A DNA stretch of 64,000 nucleotides from Basidiobolus meristosporus CBS 931.73 (taxonomy: Eukaryota > Basidiobolomycota > Basidiobolomycetes > Basidiobolales > Basidiobolaceae). Positions within the stretch are counted from its first letter, which is position 1. Each line of letters begins with the position of its first letter. The stretch spans positions 62,001 to 126,000 of the forward strand of contig MCFE01000075.1 in NCBI GenBank assembly GCA_002104905.1, in the 5' to 3' direction. The notes below the pieces were generated by a model. That model was given only the letters and a program-made list of their open reading frames with translations. It made no database searches and was not told the DNA's origin. Both the position numbers and the translations under genes were made by a program. Positions 32,906 through 45,269 of the stretch are shown here, piece after piece.

Positions 32906-35267
32906 AGGGTTTAATGCTTTAATAAGCAATGATAACCAACAGAGGAGGTACTCAAGACCCTCTCAAGGCAACAGCAATCTATTTTGCAAGTACCAGCCAA
33001 GGAAAGGATGCACATCAGACCAGTGTCGGAACAGAGAGAATCTGCAGAAAAAGCTTGAATATGGAAGTGCTGCAACTACTGAGGATAGACTATTCATATC
33101 TGCACTGAATTTGACCACAAACTAGGATTCTCAAACATGGTACATTGACTCTGGAGCAAATGAGCACTTTACACAATTTCAATGACTTTTCCCCAATATC
33201 CAGAAGTACCAGTAAAGAAGGTTTTCATTGGGAATAATACAACATTTGATGCAGTTGGAGAAGGAACTATCCTAGTTAGCATTAGAAGTAGTCAATTAAG
33301 CAATACGCTTTCCTTCAAAGAAGTACTCTGTTTACTAGAAAAAGCCAAGAACCTACTATCTGTAAGCAAGGCCTCAACTGAAGGACTTAGCTATAGCTTT
33401 GAGAATTCTGGAAGCTGTATCACTGATAGAAATGGTACTTGTATTGCTTTGAGTATCAGATGTCAGAATCTCTACAAGTAAGCATATATTCAATCAAATC
33501 TGGAAGACATAACAAGTGACATGAGGGTAGAAACATCAATGCTTTGGCACAGATGATCTGGACACCTTATCTTTGGTTATTTGTGCAATATGATCAAAGA
33601 TTAACTAATTTCTGGAGGAAAAACTGACCTCCCAGCTGATTTGGAGTATTGTGAAGCCTACATATATTGAAAACAAGCCAAACAACTAATCAGGAACTCT
33701 GGGCTAATCAAAACAAAGGAAAGTAATATTTAAGTCACCCAGATCTGAGTGGGCATGTGCAAAGTTTACATTAGGTGGGACAAAGTATTCAGTCACATTT
33801 ATTAATGATTATACTAAATAAATGTGGGTCTACATTGTGGAAGAAATGAAAATGTTCTGTCTAAGCCCAGGGAGCTTAAACGTATGGTAGGGAAAGAAAC
33901 CAGTGAAAAAATCAAGAAAATATGCACTGACAATGGTGGAGAATATGTCTCATAACTACAACCCCTTCTGCAAAATTCATGTGATGATGCAAGAGACTAC
34001 TGAATCATACTCTCTCAGTAAACTGGAATGGCAGAAGGTGCAAACAGATCATGATTGATATGGCAAGTATCATGTATTGTAATTAAAAATTATCCTTTGA
34101 TTTTTGAGTGGATTCTGTCATAATTACATGACATCCCTCACTTTTCATAATCTGGCCATATCAAGTCAGTGAAGAAATCCCAGTTCCTTCTAGAAAATCT
34201 ATTACATTCATTCAGCTTATGGAAAGCTCCAAATCTATGGTATAAATGGGAGCATTCTATGGAAGCTTCCCATTGAGATTTAAATAGTTTAAAACCATAT
34301 ATGGTAATTACACGTCACATGACCTAGTCATGCTGACCTTTGGCATATCCCCTTGTGTTATTCTCATCTGATCTTTAGTGTATTGCAATCTTGGCACATT
34401 TACTGTGACTTACCCCAGAATCACATTAGTATTAGCAAATATCTTTTGGCATTCACATTGCCTGAAGAGTTATATAGTCCTATTCCCTCCTATGTATTCC
34501 TCAGTCAGATCAATACAAATCTTGAATAAACAGCCTTACCTTGGAATCCACCTTGTCTTATTGATGAGGCAGATTATGAATATAGACCAAGTGCAGAACA
34601 ACTAAGAATATTTGGGTATACAGCATATGTCAAGAATCTGCCCAGTAGTCAGTCAAAGTTCAAGCCAAAAAGTGTAAGTCCATATCCCTTGGCTACTGCA
34701 ATGAGAGCAATGCATACAGACTCTACAATGCTAATGCAAAGAAGTTGATCAAGTCCAGGGGTGTACTGTCTGATGAGAAATTCAGGATTTTCACAAATAA
34801 TGACAGCAGATGATGTAAAGTTTAATCTCAAGACTTACAAAGCTGAAAGACACTAAGCAAAACTTGTGGCCCAATGATACTGTCAAACAAAAGGACTTGA
34901 CCATACTGGGACCTGAGCACTATTAGTAAAGCTTAGTTCAGTCAGAATGATACTGCCTATTGCAGCCAGATATATGTGTTTCATATATCTAATGGGTTTA
35001 CAATCTGTAGTTTAAAAGGGGGACTTGATAAGTATATGTATGTGGACACACCTAATGGACTTGCTGACAAAAAATGTCCCACTGAGTCTGCGTGCTTAAA
35101 AAACTGCTACTTAGACAGTCACCAAGAGCCTGGAGTTGCAAGATAGATTCTTATTTGGAATCTTCAACTTCCAAAAGGAGTACTGCTATCTATGGTAAAT
35201 ACTATAAGCCAGATAGAGTAAATCCAGTACTTTTAGCTTTATATGTGGATAATCTTATTATAACCAT
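32906..35267 (+). pseudogene. Ty1/Copia gag-pol remnant (no LTRs)
   Basis: Order: gag end with a damaged zinc knuckle (CKYQPRKGCTSDQC, 33000), protease start (WYIDSGANEHF, 33140-33175, DSGA box), pre-integrase region (RWHRxSGHL-like near 33550), integrase core with TDNGGEYVS near 33935, then RT sequence from about 34860 ending at LYVDNLII (35230-35260). The RT active-site box reads YVDN instead of YVDD. 34085-34380 and 34380-34860 hold degraded integrase tail with linker; I see no other gene there. It is cut on both sides by CACTA-like ends. Confidence 0.78.
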
Positions 35268-35665
35268 TGGGATCATGTCATGAGTCAATTATAAAGCTAG
35301 CAGCTTAGAATTATTCACGCTTGACACAATCTTATTACAATATTATCTCAGCATTTGCGGATTTCTCTGCCAAATGAATTTACAAACTTGATGGTGTTTG
35401 AGTGGTCTTTTGACAAAACTTACATAGCTTTATATTGGTCTTGATGCAATCTGTCTTCATTTCAGCAGGCCTTACAAGTCATTGCATCCAATTGCCTCAT
35501 ATGGCAGGAAACTGATGGTGTTCTGACAGTCTCATTGCAAGCCTTGGCTGGCATTACAAAGGCAATATGGTGGCCTACAGCTAGGTCTATATAATCTTAC
35601 CATGCAAATTTACAAAATTGTATTTTCTTTTCTACCTCCCCTGGTGCAGTCCATATTAGTAGTGT
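35268..35665 (-). repeat. Inverted transposase-side terminal region at the left of copy F
   Basis: Noncoding. AGCAGCTTAGAATTATTCACGCTTGACACAATC-like sequence (35300) and GGTGGCCTACAGCTAGG (35570) match the reverse complement of 29690-29970. The expected ORF1-side terminus is absent. Confidence 0.7.
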
Positions 35666-37334
35666 AGCTTTGGTGAGAGCCCTACATCTTTATGCTAATG
35701 TTCATTCACTGGATCCCATACGTCCAGGCCTTCAGCTGGCACTGCAAGGTCTAGCTCCTCATCTGCCAGTATTTGCCATAAGTCCTTGCAATATTCAAGT
35801 GCATTTTCATGAGCACTGCTCTTGAAGAAGTGTTGCAACTTCTTGTTGTGCCTATTAATGTTTCAAAATTCCACCAAAGACATTGTGATGCCTTTTGAGT
35901 TCTTGCCATTGCTACTATGTCTGTCACTGGGATCTTCATTCTGTCAGCAATGCGCAAATTTCCTTGATCACTGCCAAGTCTGTCAGTGCTTCTTTGTCTG
36001 TGTGCTTCTTGCTCTGAACTACACTTTCATCTTGATAAATACTGCACTGATGCCTCTATTTTGGCCTGCTTGTCCCTTGCTGGTGCACTGCAGACAACCT
36101 GATGCTTCTTTCCTACTTGTCTCAATCTCTGAGCTTATGCTGTGACAGGCTCTTGAGGTAGCCACTTGTCCCAGTCACTTCCAGGTCCTTCACTGGTACT
36201 TGGAGTTAGCGCTTCTTGTGTAGAACTATGCTTTTTCCTGTGTACATATTGTGCTGGTGTATTTGTGTCTGCCTGCTTTTCCCTCATTGGCACTCTTCCA
36301 GCTACTTAATACCTCTTTGACACTTGTTTGGACCTTTTGGCAATGCTTGTAATGGGCTATTGAGGAAGCCACTGGTGTATAGTCATTGCACCCTTGTTCT
36401 TCTGCCATTGATAGTTTCTGCTACGCTTCAGATACTTTCTTAGTGTACCAAAGCTTGCCCCAAATTCATTTTCTTGTCTAAATCCAGATAATGCTCATGG
36501 AACAAGTCAACTATATTCCGCTTAGCCTTGAGTTCCTGATGGTCCCATAATATGCTGGCCTTAAGGTGTTGGCATGCGGGACTTCAAACAGCCATTTGAA
36601 AATTAGCCCACTCTTCATCATTGCGCTCAATGGCTACATGGATTTTTGAGGTCTTTTGATTGATAGGCTTTGGCAAAAATATTACATGTACTCCCTCCCA
36701 TGCTGGGATAGGTTTTTCTGTGGACTTTATCCTTACACACTGTTCCTGTGCTTCAAAGACAGTAACTTGCTCCTCTGCTGTTAAATTGGCAAATGGCGTA
36801 ATTCTTGGTTGTGACATTGAGCTACTTGAGTTCCTTCTTTGCAGCAATGGTACTGCTTTCTGTACCTGAGATCTTGGTTGCTCAACACCCTTTATCTGCT
36901 CCTCCTGTTTCTAGACTATTTCCTGATTTCTCTTGGCCATTGCATGTATCTTTCCAGCCACTGCACCTAATTGCCTAATTAATGCATTGGTATGAGCTGA
37001 CAGCATACTTGCTAATACAGTTGGTGTTGATGTTATGATGACCACTTGATGGTCTCCAACTGAAGGTATTGCTTTTACTACATTCTCATCTGCCTCAGCA
37101 ATTTGGTCAGCTTGCAGCTCTGTAGAGATTCCCAATTGTCTACTTGACTGAGAGCCTTAGGAGTCTGCATTATTTCCCCTCAGTGGGCACACTGTCCACA
37201 TAGCTTTTTTTGCTTGAAGCTCCACTTGCTGCACTGAATGTCAAAGCAAGCTATTGTCCAACTGTTCTTCTACAGCTGTCAGTGGTGGGGTTTGGTTGGG
37301 AACCAGAAAACTTTGATTTATCATTTAGCAGCAT
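35666..37334 (-). pseudogene. ORF1, copy F
   Basis: Lacks the last ~60 codons (replaced at 35665). It keeps the LADEELDLAV region, two repeat units (about 35960-36390), the central domain (WEGVHVIFLPKPINQKTSKIHVAIERNDEEW, in pieces), the coiled coil (36911-37135) and the N-terminus. The start codon corresponds to 37334. Many stops. Confidence 0.77.
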
Positions 37335-37555
37335 ATATAGGGAAGTGAGTCAAACCAAAGGGGAAATGGTGTTGCATATACTTGTATATATTGTGCCTCA
37401 ACTTTATTTATAATGCTTATTATGGTAGGTCATCATTGAATATGACATTCTTATAGGATGCAATATCTCAAATACAAGACTGTCTTAATCTCACATGAGT
37501 ATTGATAAAAAATGATTTAATGCCATTACATTGTTGAGTGTGAATCTGTTTGCCC
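37335..37555. promoter_or_regulatory. Divergent promoter region of copy F
   Basis: Collinear with 14651-14871, including ATATCTCAAATACAAGAC and CACATGAGTATTGA. Confidence 0.55.
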
Positions 37556-38884
37556 CATAGACAAGACCACATTGATTCTACACCATAAGAGAAGAGAAAA
37601 AGACCATTTGGCTATTGCAGCAAGCCTCTCAACCATGAGGTATGCAGACAGCCTAGGTAGCATTACAAGGATCATGACCAGTATTTTGCCACACAAGTTA
37701 TATTTGACCATTCACTAGTCACTACTATACTAGCAATATATTGCTGGCCACTTGATACTTCTATAATGGCATCTGGCTTTACTTGGCACCTGCGTAAACT
37801 TAGTCAGGCAAGTTTGTGACACCCTTAGGCTCATCCCAGCCTTCTGATTACAGCATGCAGAGTGATAGCTCTGAAGAAGCAGGCTCACTAATGGATGGGG
37901 TGCCTATCTTCCCTAATAACAGTACCATGCAAGAGCCTGGCCAAATTCCATAATGTAACAAGCCAAAACCCATCAAAAAATGCCAAGGATACTTTACAGG
38001 GTAAAGTGAGCCTAGTAATCCATCTACTGGTGAATGATGTGATGTTGTGGCTAGAGAAGTGTCTTGTTTTCACTAACATCAGTAATGGGGGCTTTGAGGA
38101 TTTACTACTACTTCTTGCCACCATTAACCCAGGATGCAACTTCCCCTGTACATGGTATAAATGGAAAACTGTCATACAGTTGGCAATGTATGATGCAGAG
38201 ATTGTTCTGATACCAGCATGTATGAGCAGTTGCATGGTATTCACATCAGAAAATGCTATCATTGCAAGGTGACCAACTTGTCAGGAATCCACCACCTTTA
38301 GGGAAAAGATTGTTCACACTCCAGATATATTCTGGTAATACCCTGTCTAAAGAAGTTCACGCAGTCCAACAAGTAATGTGAAGTTATAAAGTACCATGCC
38401 CAGTGTCAATCAAGCAAAAACATATCTGATGTACTTGATGGCAAACATTACAAACAGCTAAGAAGCAAGGACTACTTTGAAGGTATGTATGACCATGCCT
38501 TTACCTTGGCACTGGATGGATTTGCATCAAACAATCACTCTACCAGCAAAACCTGCTGGTTTCTAATTCTCATTAATGTGAATCTGCTGCCTATCTTGTG
38601 GTATCAGAGCAGAATCTGGTGGTAGTCTCACTGTTATCAAGGCCCAAATAACCATCCAACCTGGATAGCTACCTGTATCCATTGCTGGATGAATTTTCTA
38701 TGCTTTCCAGTATGATACCAGTAAATGGCCAACATGTAAAAGCAAACAATGATACCCTGGCCATCAGCAAGATTGCTGGCTTTTCTGGGCCCCATAGATA
38801 GTATGGCTGTCAAATTTGTGAGATACAAGGGACTATGCCGTAACTGACAAACATTACTATCAACCAAACACCAACATTAGGAGC

Positions 38885-39230
38885 TGCTGTAGAAACTTGT
38901 AATTTCACTTAGATATTTACCTAACTTTGTCACTTAGATCATTACCTCTAAACTCTAGAGAATACCAAACATTATCCTTATTGGGATTTACTTAAAATAT
39001 TTTCACCAAAATATCAGGTCCCAGATCATGAAAGTTCTCAAAGTTGTTCTAACAGCCCCAAACTTTGGCACATGTGCTTGGGACCTTCCTAAACATATTC
39101 TTTGTTCTTGTTAAACCAAAACCATGTAAAAGTATAATTATCACTATTGCATTCAATAAATCAATAAGCAAAAACCACATAATCTACTTGTTCTCTCAAT
39201 CACTTTCAATATCTCTGACACGCTTACACA
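38885..39230 (+). repeat. 5' LTR of Copia G
   Basis: 346 bases, TGCTGTAGAAACTTG to ACGCTTACACA. Family consensus ends are TGTTGTAGAA...TTACAACA, inferred from the other copies. Confidence 0.85.
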
Positions 39231-40130
39231 GGTTATGAGCCTCAAGCTGTTACTCTCTGCATTGTTGACTCCTGCCATTACTTGAATTTCTCCCTCTGCT
39301 GAAAAGTTGGATGGATAACTGCCAAGTGTGGAAGGTGAAGATGAAGATGCTGCTACAAGAAAGAGGTAATGGGGATACTGTCATGGGAGAAGAATGCCCT
39401 TCTAGACATGTAGGAAAGGAATCCATAAAGTTCCACAAGAAAGAACAAAGTGTCTTTAGCTATATTTGCCACAATGTTCAAGACAAATTGCTTACTCAAT
39501 ACTCAAGTGCAAAAACAGCAACAAATACCTGAAAGGCATTAGAGGATACCTACTTGTCATGTTCAGCTGCCAAGAGAATTTACTTTAAATGAAGATTTTT
39601 TACTACAAAAATGTTTTTGGGAGAAGAAATTGGAAATCTAATTAACAGAATTACCCTGCTGGTAGGTGAGCTGAAATCTGTTGGCATACCAACTACTGAT
39701 GAGAATGTGACAATAGCCATCCTGAATAGTCTGACAGAAAAGTCTCAGGCCCTTTTAGCAGCCCTACAGTCAAGAACTGAAGATTTAACCTTATATTTTT
39801 ATATGGAGGTCTCCTGGATAAGGAATTAAGAAAATCAAATGCTAATAAGCACAAAGAAGAAAGTGCTTCAAAAGTCAATGATAACAAGCAATGAAGATAC
39901 CCCAGACCATTTGAAGGCAATAGCAGCCTGTTTTGCAACTACTGCAAAAAAAAGGGACACACATCAGACCAGTGCTTCAAAAAGAAAGATGCTCAGCAGA
40001 AAAAGCCTGAATATGGGAAAGCAGCACCAGTTGAATAGACTACTCATATCTGCACTAAGTATGACCATGAACAAGGATTCTCAGATGAGTTATATTGACT
40101 CTGGAGCATCTCAATACTTTACACACTAAA
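39231..40130 (+). pseudogene. Copia G primer-binding site, gag and protease
   Basis: GGTTATGAGCCTCAAG abuts the LTR. Gag: SAEKLDG, VWKVKMKMLLQERG, HKKEQSVFSYICHNVQDK, then LLVGELKSVGIPTTDENV (about 39640-39715). A zinc knuckle, CNYCKKKGHTSDQC (CX2CX4HX4C), is intact in one frame at 39928-39975 but out of frame with the sequences around it. The protease box is YIDSGASQYFTH at 40093-40129. Three or more frame changes. Confidence 0.85.
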
Positions 40131-41010
40131 AAGAACTTTTTACCCAATATCAGGAAGTTCCTATAAAGAAGGTTTTCATTGGTGACAATATTGCACATGA
40201 TGCAGTGGGAGAAGGAACTATCCAACTGAGCATTGGAAGCAGGGAAGGATACCATACACTGACCTTTTATGAAGAACTATAGGTGTCAGAAATATCCAAG
40301 AACCTACTATTTGTAAGCAAGGCCACAGTGGAACAACTTGGTGTCTGCTTAGACAGTTCAGGATGCAGGATCACTGATCAAAATGGTGTTTATATTGCTT
40401 TGGGTATCAAAGGTCAGTATCTGTATAAGTTGACTTATATTCCATCATATCTGAAACCCAATATCAGTAAATTAAAGCAAGAAATACCAATACTTTGGCA
40501 CAGGAGATTTGGACACATCTATTTTGATTATTTACACAAAATGTTCAAAGATTAGCTAATTTCTGGAGTAAAGGTTGATCCCCCAGCTGATTTAAAGCAC
40601 TGTAAAGACTGCATTTATGGAAAGCAAGCCTGACAATCACTCAAGAGCTCTGGGCTAATCCACACTAAAAAAACTAGTTCTATTTCACTAATATCAGTGT
40701 GAACCTATACAAAAATTATCCTTAGGTAGGATGCACTATTTAGTCACTATCATTGATGAATGTACAAAATACAGGTGGGCCTACTGCATGGAGAGAAAGG
40801 AAGTAGCACTGTCTAAGCTCAGGGAGCTTAAAGCCATGGTGCATAGTGAAGCTGGTGAAAAAATCAATAAAATACCCTCTGACCATGGTGGTGAATACTC
40901 CTCAAAACTCTTTGTCCACACCTGCAAAATTGATGGGATCAAGCAAGAGACTTCTGTACCATACCCCTCACAGCAAAATGGAGTAGCAGAGCCTGCACTC
41001 TAGTAGCAAA
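40131..41010 (+). pseudogene. Copia G integrase
   Basis: Zinc-binding domain with WHRRFGHI and downstream HCKDCIYGKQ (40495-40640), then the core: DECTKYRWAYCMERK and SDHGGEYSSKLF, with the first two acidic positions visible, and QQNGVAEPA close to the third. The core stops abruptly at about 41003 and RT-linker sequence follows directly, so the integrase C-terminus and third catalytic residue are deleted. Confidence 0.85.
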
Positions 41011-42660
41011 TGTCTGGAGATTGAAATAGGCACAAGGTAGCCCATATTACTATATCAATGAGGGTACAAACTTAGCCTATGCCTATTCAGTCCATATTGA
41101 TGAACCCCAGACTGTAAAAGAGGCCCTAAATAGCTGTCAGACAGAGTTTGGGAGACTTGCAGTGACTGAGGAATATTAGGCTTTGAGGGAAAATCAAACT
41201 GGGGACTGAGTCAAATTACCAATCAACCAAAAATCAATTGGATGCATTTGGGTATTTAAGACAAAATACAAAGCTAATGGTACAATTGAAAGATGCAAAG
41301 CACAACTAGTTGGCAAAGGATACTCTCAAACAAAAGGACTTGACTATACTGAGACCTTTGCACCAGTAGCCAAGTTTAATTCCATCAGATTAATATTGGC
41401 AATTGCAGCCAAATATAAGTTTTTTATACATTAAATGGATGTAAAAGCTGCATTTCTGTATGTAGAACTGAATGAGTACATGTATATGAATCAGTATGAT
41501 AGGTTTGTTGACCAAGATAATCCCCATTTGCTCTGCAAGATTTAAAAATCTCTATATTGACTCAAACAATGACCAAGAGCCTGGAATTGCAAAATAGATT
41601 CTTATTTGGAATCTGTGAGTTTCAAATGTAGTGATGCTGACTATGGTTTATACTATAACCCAGATAGAGGAAATCCTGTGCTATTAGCTTTGTATATGTA
41701 TGAGTCTATTATAGCCGCCAATAACCACTAACATTGGAAGACACTAAGTCCAGCCTATCTAAAGAGCACAAGACGTCCAATCCAGCAGAGCTCAGTTACT
41801 ACTTATGGATAAAGTTCTCCATAGACAAAGTACCCAGACCATCACCCTAAGCCAGTCCAAGTCTATTCAAGATATATTAAAGAAGTACTAACCAGAAGAC
41901 TCTTAACCAGCAGCTACCCCAATTGAGGCAAACTTTGACTTGGTCAAGATTCAACCAAATCAAGAGAGCTTGGTGCCATCTGAAAGCCCTGACTTTTCTT
42001 ATCAGTTTATATTGGCATTCTGATGTATGTTATGTTTGGGAAATGTCCAGATATTTCATATTTGGTGGGAGTTGTCAGCCAATATGACCTGAACTATAAA
42101 TCTAATCATATTGCATCAGTTGAGCAGATTTCAGATGCCTAAAAGAAACTGCTGATATCTGCTTACAATACACTGATAAAGATTCAGAACAGGATCTTGT
42201 GGAATACTCTGATGCTGATTGGGGTCAATATTTTTAGGACCAAAGATCCACCACAGGATACACCATTCTTAACTGTAAAGGAGTAATATCATGGAATTCA
42301 AGAAAGCAACCAACTGTAGCACTTTCCTCCACAGAGGCAGAGTATATGGCAGCCTGTGAAGCTACAAAGGAAGCAATATGATGAAGTAAACTGTTTAAAA
42401 ATTTAGGTTTAAGCCAAAAAATGCCTATTACTTTGTTTCAAGATAATCTGGGATGTATACAATTAGGTAGAAATCCTACTTTTCATGCTAGAACTAAGCA
42501 CTCAGATATTAGACGGCATTTCATACATGAAGCTATAAAGAATAGCTTAGTTAACTAAGCTTACTCTTCTACAGATGAAATGATTGCAGATATACTTACC
42601 AAATCATTAGCTAGAGATAAGTTTGATTATCTAAGTCAAAATTAGGACTAGTCAGTCTGA
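41011..42660 (+). pseudogene. Copia G reverse transcriptase and RNase H
   Basis: [23 protein letters not shown]-like start, [47 protein letters not shown]. The active-site box reads YMYE instead of YVDD. ELSYYLWIKFSID and PAATP motifs follow, then RNase [48 protein letters not shown] and ARTKHSDIRRHF. At least eight stops. Confidence 0.87.
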
Positions 42661-42679
42661 ACATTGATTTGAGTAGGAG

Positions 42680-42970
42680 TGTAGCAAAAATTTGTAGTTC
42701 CACCTAGTTATTGACCTGACTTAGTCACTTAGATTATTACCTTCAGATATCAGGGAATAATGACCAAAATCCTTGCTGGGATTTACTTCAAATATTTTCA
42801 CCAAAGTATTAGATACTCATAACATGGAAATTCTCAAAGTTGATCAAGCAGCCCCAAACTTTGCACACATGCTCTTGGGACCTTCCTAAACCTATTCTAT
42901 GTGTTTGCTATGCAAGACCATGTAAAAGTATAAATACTACTTTTACGCATAATAAATCATTAAGTGAAGC
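42680..42970 (+). repeat. 3' LTR of Copia G, truncated
   Basis: About 291 bases from TGTAGCAAAAATTTGTAG to AAATCATTAAGTGAAG; the last ~50 are lost. Confidence 0.8.
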
Positions 42971-43058
42971 CCACATGTATGTGGGGAACTTCAAGCTAAA
43001 TGATCCTGTTCAGATATTGCCAAAATATGAAAGAATTGGCAAGATACCACCAGATACC

Positions 43059-43407
43059 TGTTGTAAGAGTCTTGGACATATTGAAAGTGGCATGGGAGGA
43101 CAAGTAGATTATGTGGTTTTTACTTGATGATTTATTGAATGTAAAAGTGGTATTTATACTTTTACATGGTCTTACATAGCAAGCACATAGAATAGGTTTA
43201 GGAAGGTCCCAAGAGCATGTGTGCAAAGTTTGGGGCTACTTGAACAACTTTGAGAATTTCCATGTTATGAGTATCTGACACTTTGGTGAAAATTTTCTAA
43301 GTAAATCCCAGCAAGGATTTTGGTCATCATTCCCTGAGATCTGAAGGTAATGATCTTATTGACCAAGCTAGTTGAGTGATAAGGTGGAATTACCAATTGA
43401 TATAACA
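43059..43407 (-). repeat. Solo Copia LTR in inverted orientation
   Basis: 349 bases; TGTTGTAAGAGTC at the left is the inverted 3' end and TTGATATAACA at the right is the inverted start. Flanks ATACC / GTATC are a plausible 5-bp duplication with two transitions. It interrupts the transposase between QIPPDT and VSTTLSTT-like codons. Confidence 0.82.
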
Positions 43408-44489
43408 GTATCCACTACCCTAAGTACTACTCAAAGGCTCCAATCAATATTCATATGCATATGCAACAATATAAGTTCAAGGACTGGATGAATTAGATAT
43501 GTATTTGCTCAAGTGGCTATTGAGGCCATTACTACCAAGAGTACATTGGACTCATTGGGAGTCATATGTGGACATTGTAGGAATATTTGTCCACAAGCAG
43601 ATCACCAATGCCAACTTGACGCATCTATAGCTTTTGTGGAACAAGTTTTTGATGGGATTTGAGCAGTTGTACTACAAATATAAAGCTGAATGCTTAGATT
43701 TCTGACACTACTGTATCCATTTCCTACCCTATCTTACTTGGTGTTTTAAGATTACTGGACCATGCTTACCTTTTGGGAGTTTCCTATGGAGTGGATGTGT
43801 GGGGAGATAGGAAGACAAGTCAAGTAACAGATACTACCATATCCCAGTCTCATCAAGAATATTACTTTCAAGTCTGTCATGAATGTACTGAGTTTGCACA
43901 TGGAGGACAGCTAGGAAGAGTTGGAAAATGCTGAGGACAGATGTGCACATGGAGACACCTATGGTTATGGCTTTAAGAAGCTAAGCAGCCCCAATATATG
44001 GGTAATCAGTTAAGTAATGCAATGTTGGGCTTGGTGAAACAAGCAACTAGTTTTTATTAGGATAACTCTACCAAAGTTTGCAAGGTTTCTCTTGGTTACA
44101 AGCTAATTTCCACACCACTCAGTATGAAATTCTTACAAACAAGAGCCAGAGCACACCTATAAGGGGGATTAGACTCCAGCAAGGAGTAGGACTATAATGG
44201 CTAAATACCAAAAAGCTGTTTGCAGATATTCAGGAGATAATCATTGTTGTAAAAATTGTAATCCACCTAATTATTCACTTAACTTTGTCACTTAAATTGT
44301 TACTTTCATATCCTAAGGAATACTGACCAAAATCCTTGTAGGGATTCACTCAGAATATTTTGACCAAAATAGCTGGTACTCAAAACATGAAAATTCTCAA
44401 AGTTGTTCAAGCAACTCCAAACTTTGCGCATGTGCTCTTGAGACCTTCCTAATCCTATTCTATAGACTTGTTCCATTGTACTGTGCCAG

Positions 44490-45269
44490 GGCGCACAGCG
44501 CAATCCGCGGTTGAAAAGAATGATTTGGCGCAATATTGTAGCTACCAGAAGGCAGGATTGTTCTTGGACAATTCTGCACTATGTGAGACAATCTTGCACA
44601 CTATGGCACAATCTGACACAATGAGGTTGGCACGGATGATTGCGCCAACTTGTAATGTTTGCATCATGTGCGCAATTGGATACCGCTATAATGGCAGGTA
44701 AAATCCGGTATTTGGATATGTTTCTTTAATGTAAAGGGAAATAAATGTGTATCACACTATAAACTACACTGATACTTACCATTTTGGTTACCTTCACTCC
44801 AATTGGACGGTATCTCAGTAGTTAGTTGGTCCAAAAGTATCCTGAAGCAGGCAGCCCCCAATTGGCTCATTGACTACTGAAAAAGCTACCTGATTTGCCA
44901 TCAAATATCCCATTCTGCCCATTGAGCAAGTAAATCCCTGATCCTAGTGATTGGACAAGGTGTCATACCTAGCATGCAAGCAATTGTGTAGGTGCAAAAC
45001 AGATCCAATGGCTGCACTGGTATTACAGATGACGTATATATATGCAGGGTGTTTATTTATAGGGGTTCTGTCTCAAATGTGAGTCAACCTTGATATTACT
45101 TATATCAAAAATTTGATGATCACTGATTTGCAATGGCTTGATTTGGATTGCAAAAAAAAAGGGTTGTCAGGATCATTACAAATGTGAGCAATTCAAAGCA
45201 ATCGCATCATCTTCTCCTGGTTTTTTTTCTCACAGGGATTACTACTGAAGCATTTGGTAGTGACTCACT
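44490..45269. other. Left noncoding part of the Harbinger-like element
   Basis: No gene seen. It has many short repeats around GGCGCAAT, GGCACAATCTG and TGCGCAA, including direct and inverted copies in 44490-44670, which may be subterminal binding sites. Confidence 0.5.

Larger units (their letters stand above)
38885..42970 (+). mobile_element. Ty1/Copia element G, full length but decayed
   Basis: 5' LTR 38885-39230, primer-binding site 39231-39246, gag, protease, integrase, RT, RNase H, a polypurine-like GAGTAGGAG, then a 3' LTR truncated at 42970. About 4.1 kb. It is inserted in the transposase of copy F. The missing LTR end and the missing ~0.2 kb of transposase point to a deletion across the right junction. 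Confidence 0.88.
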
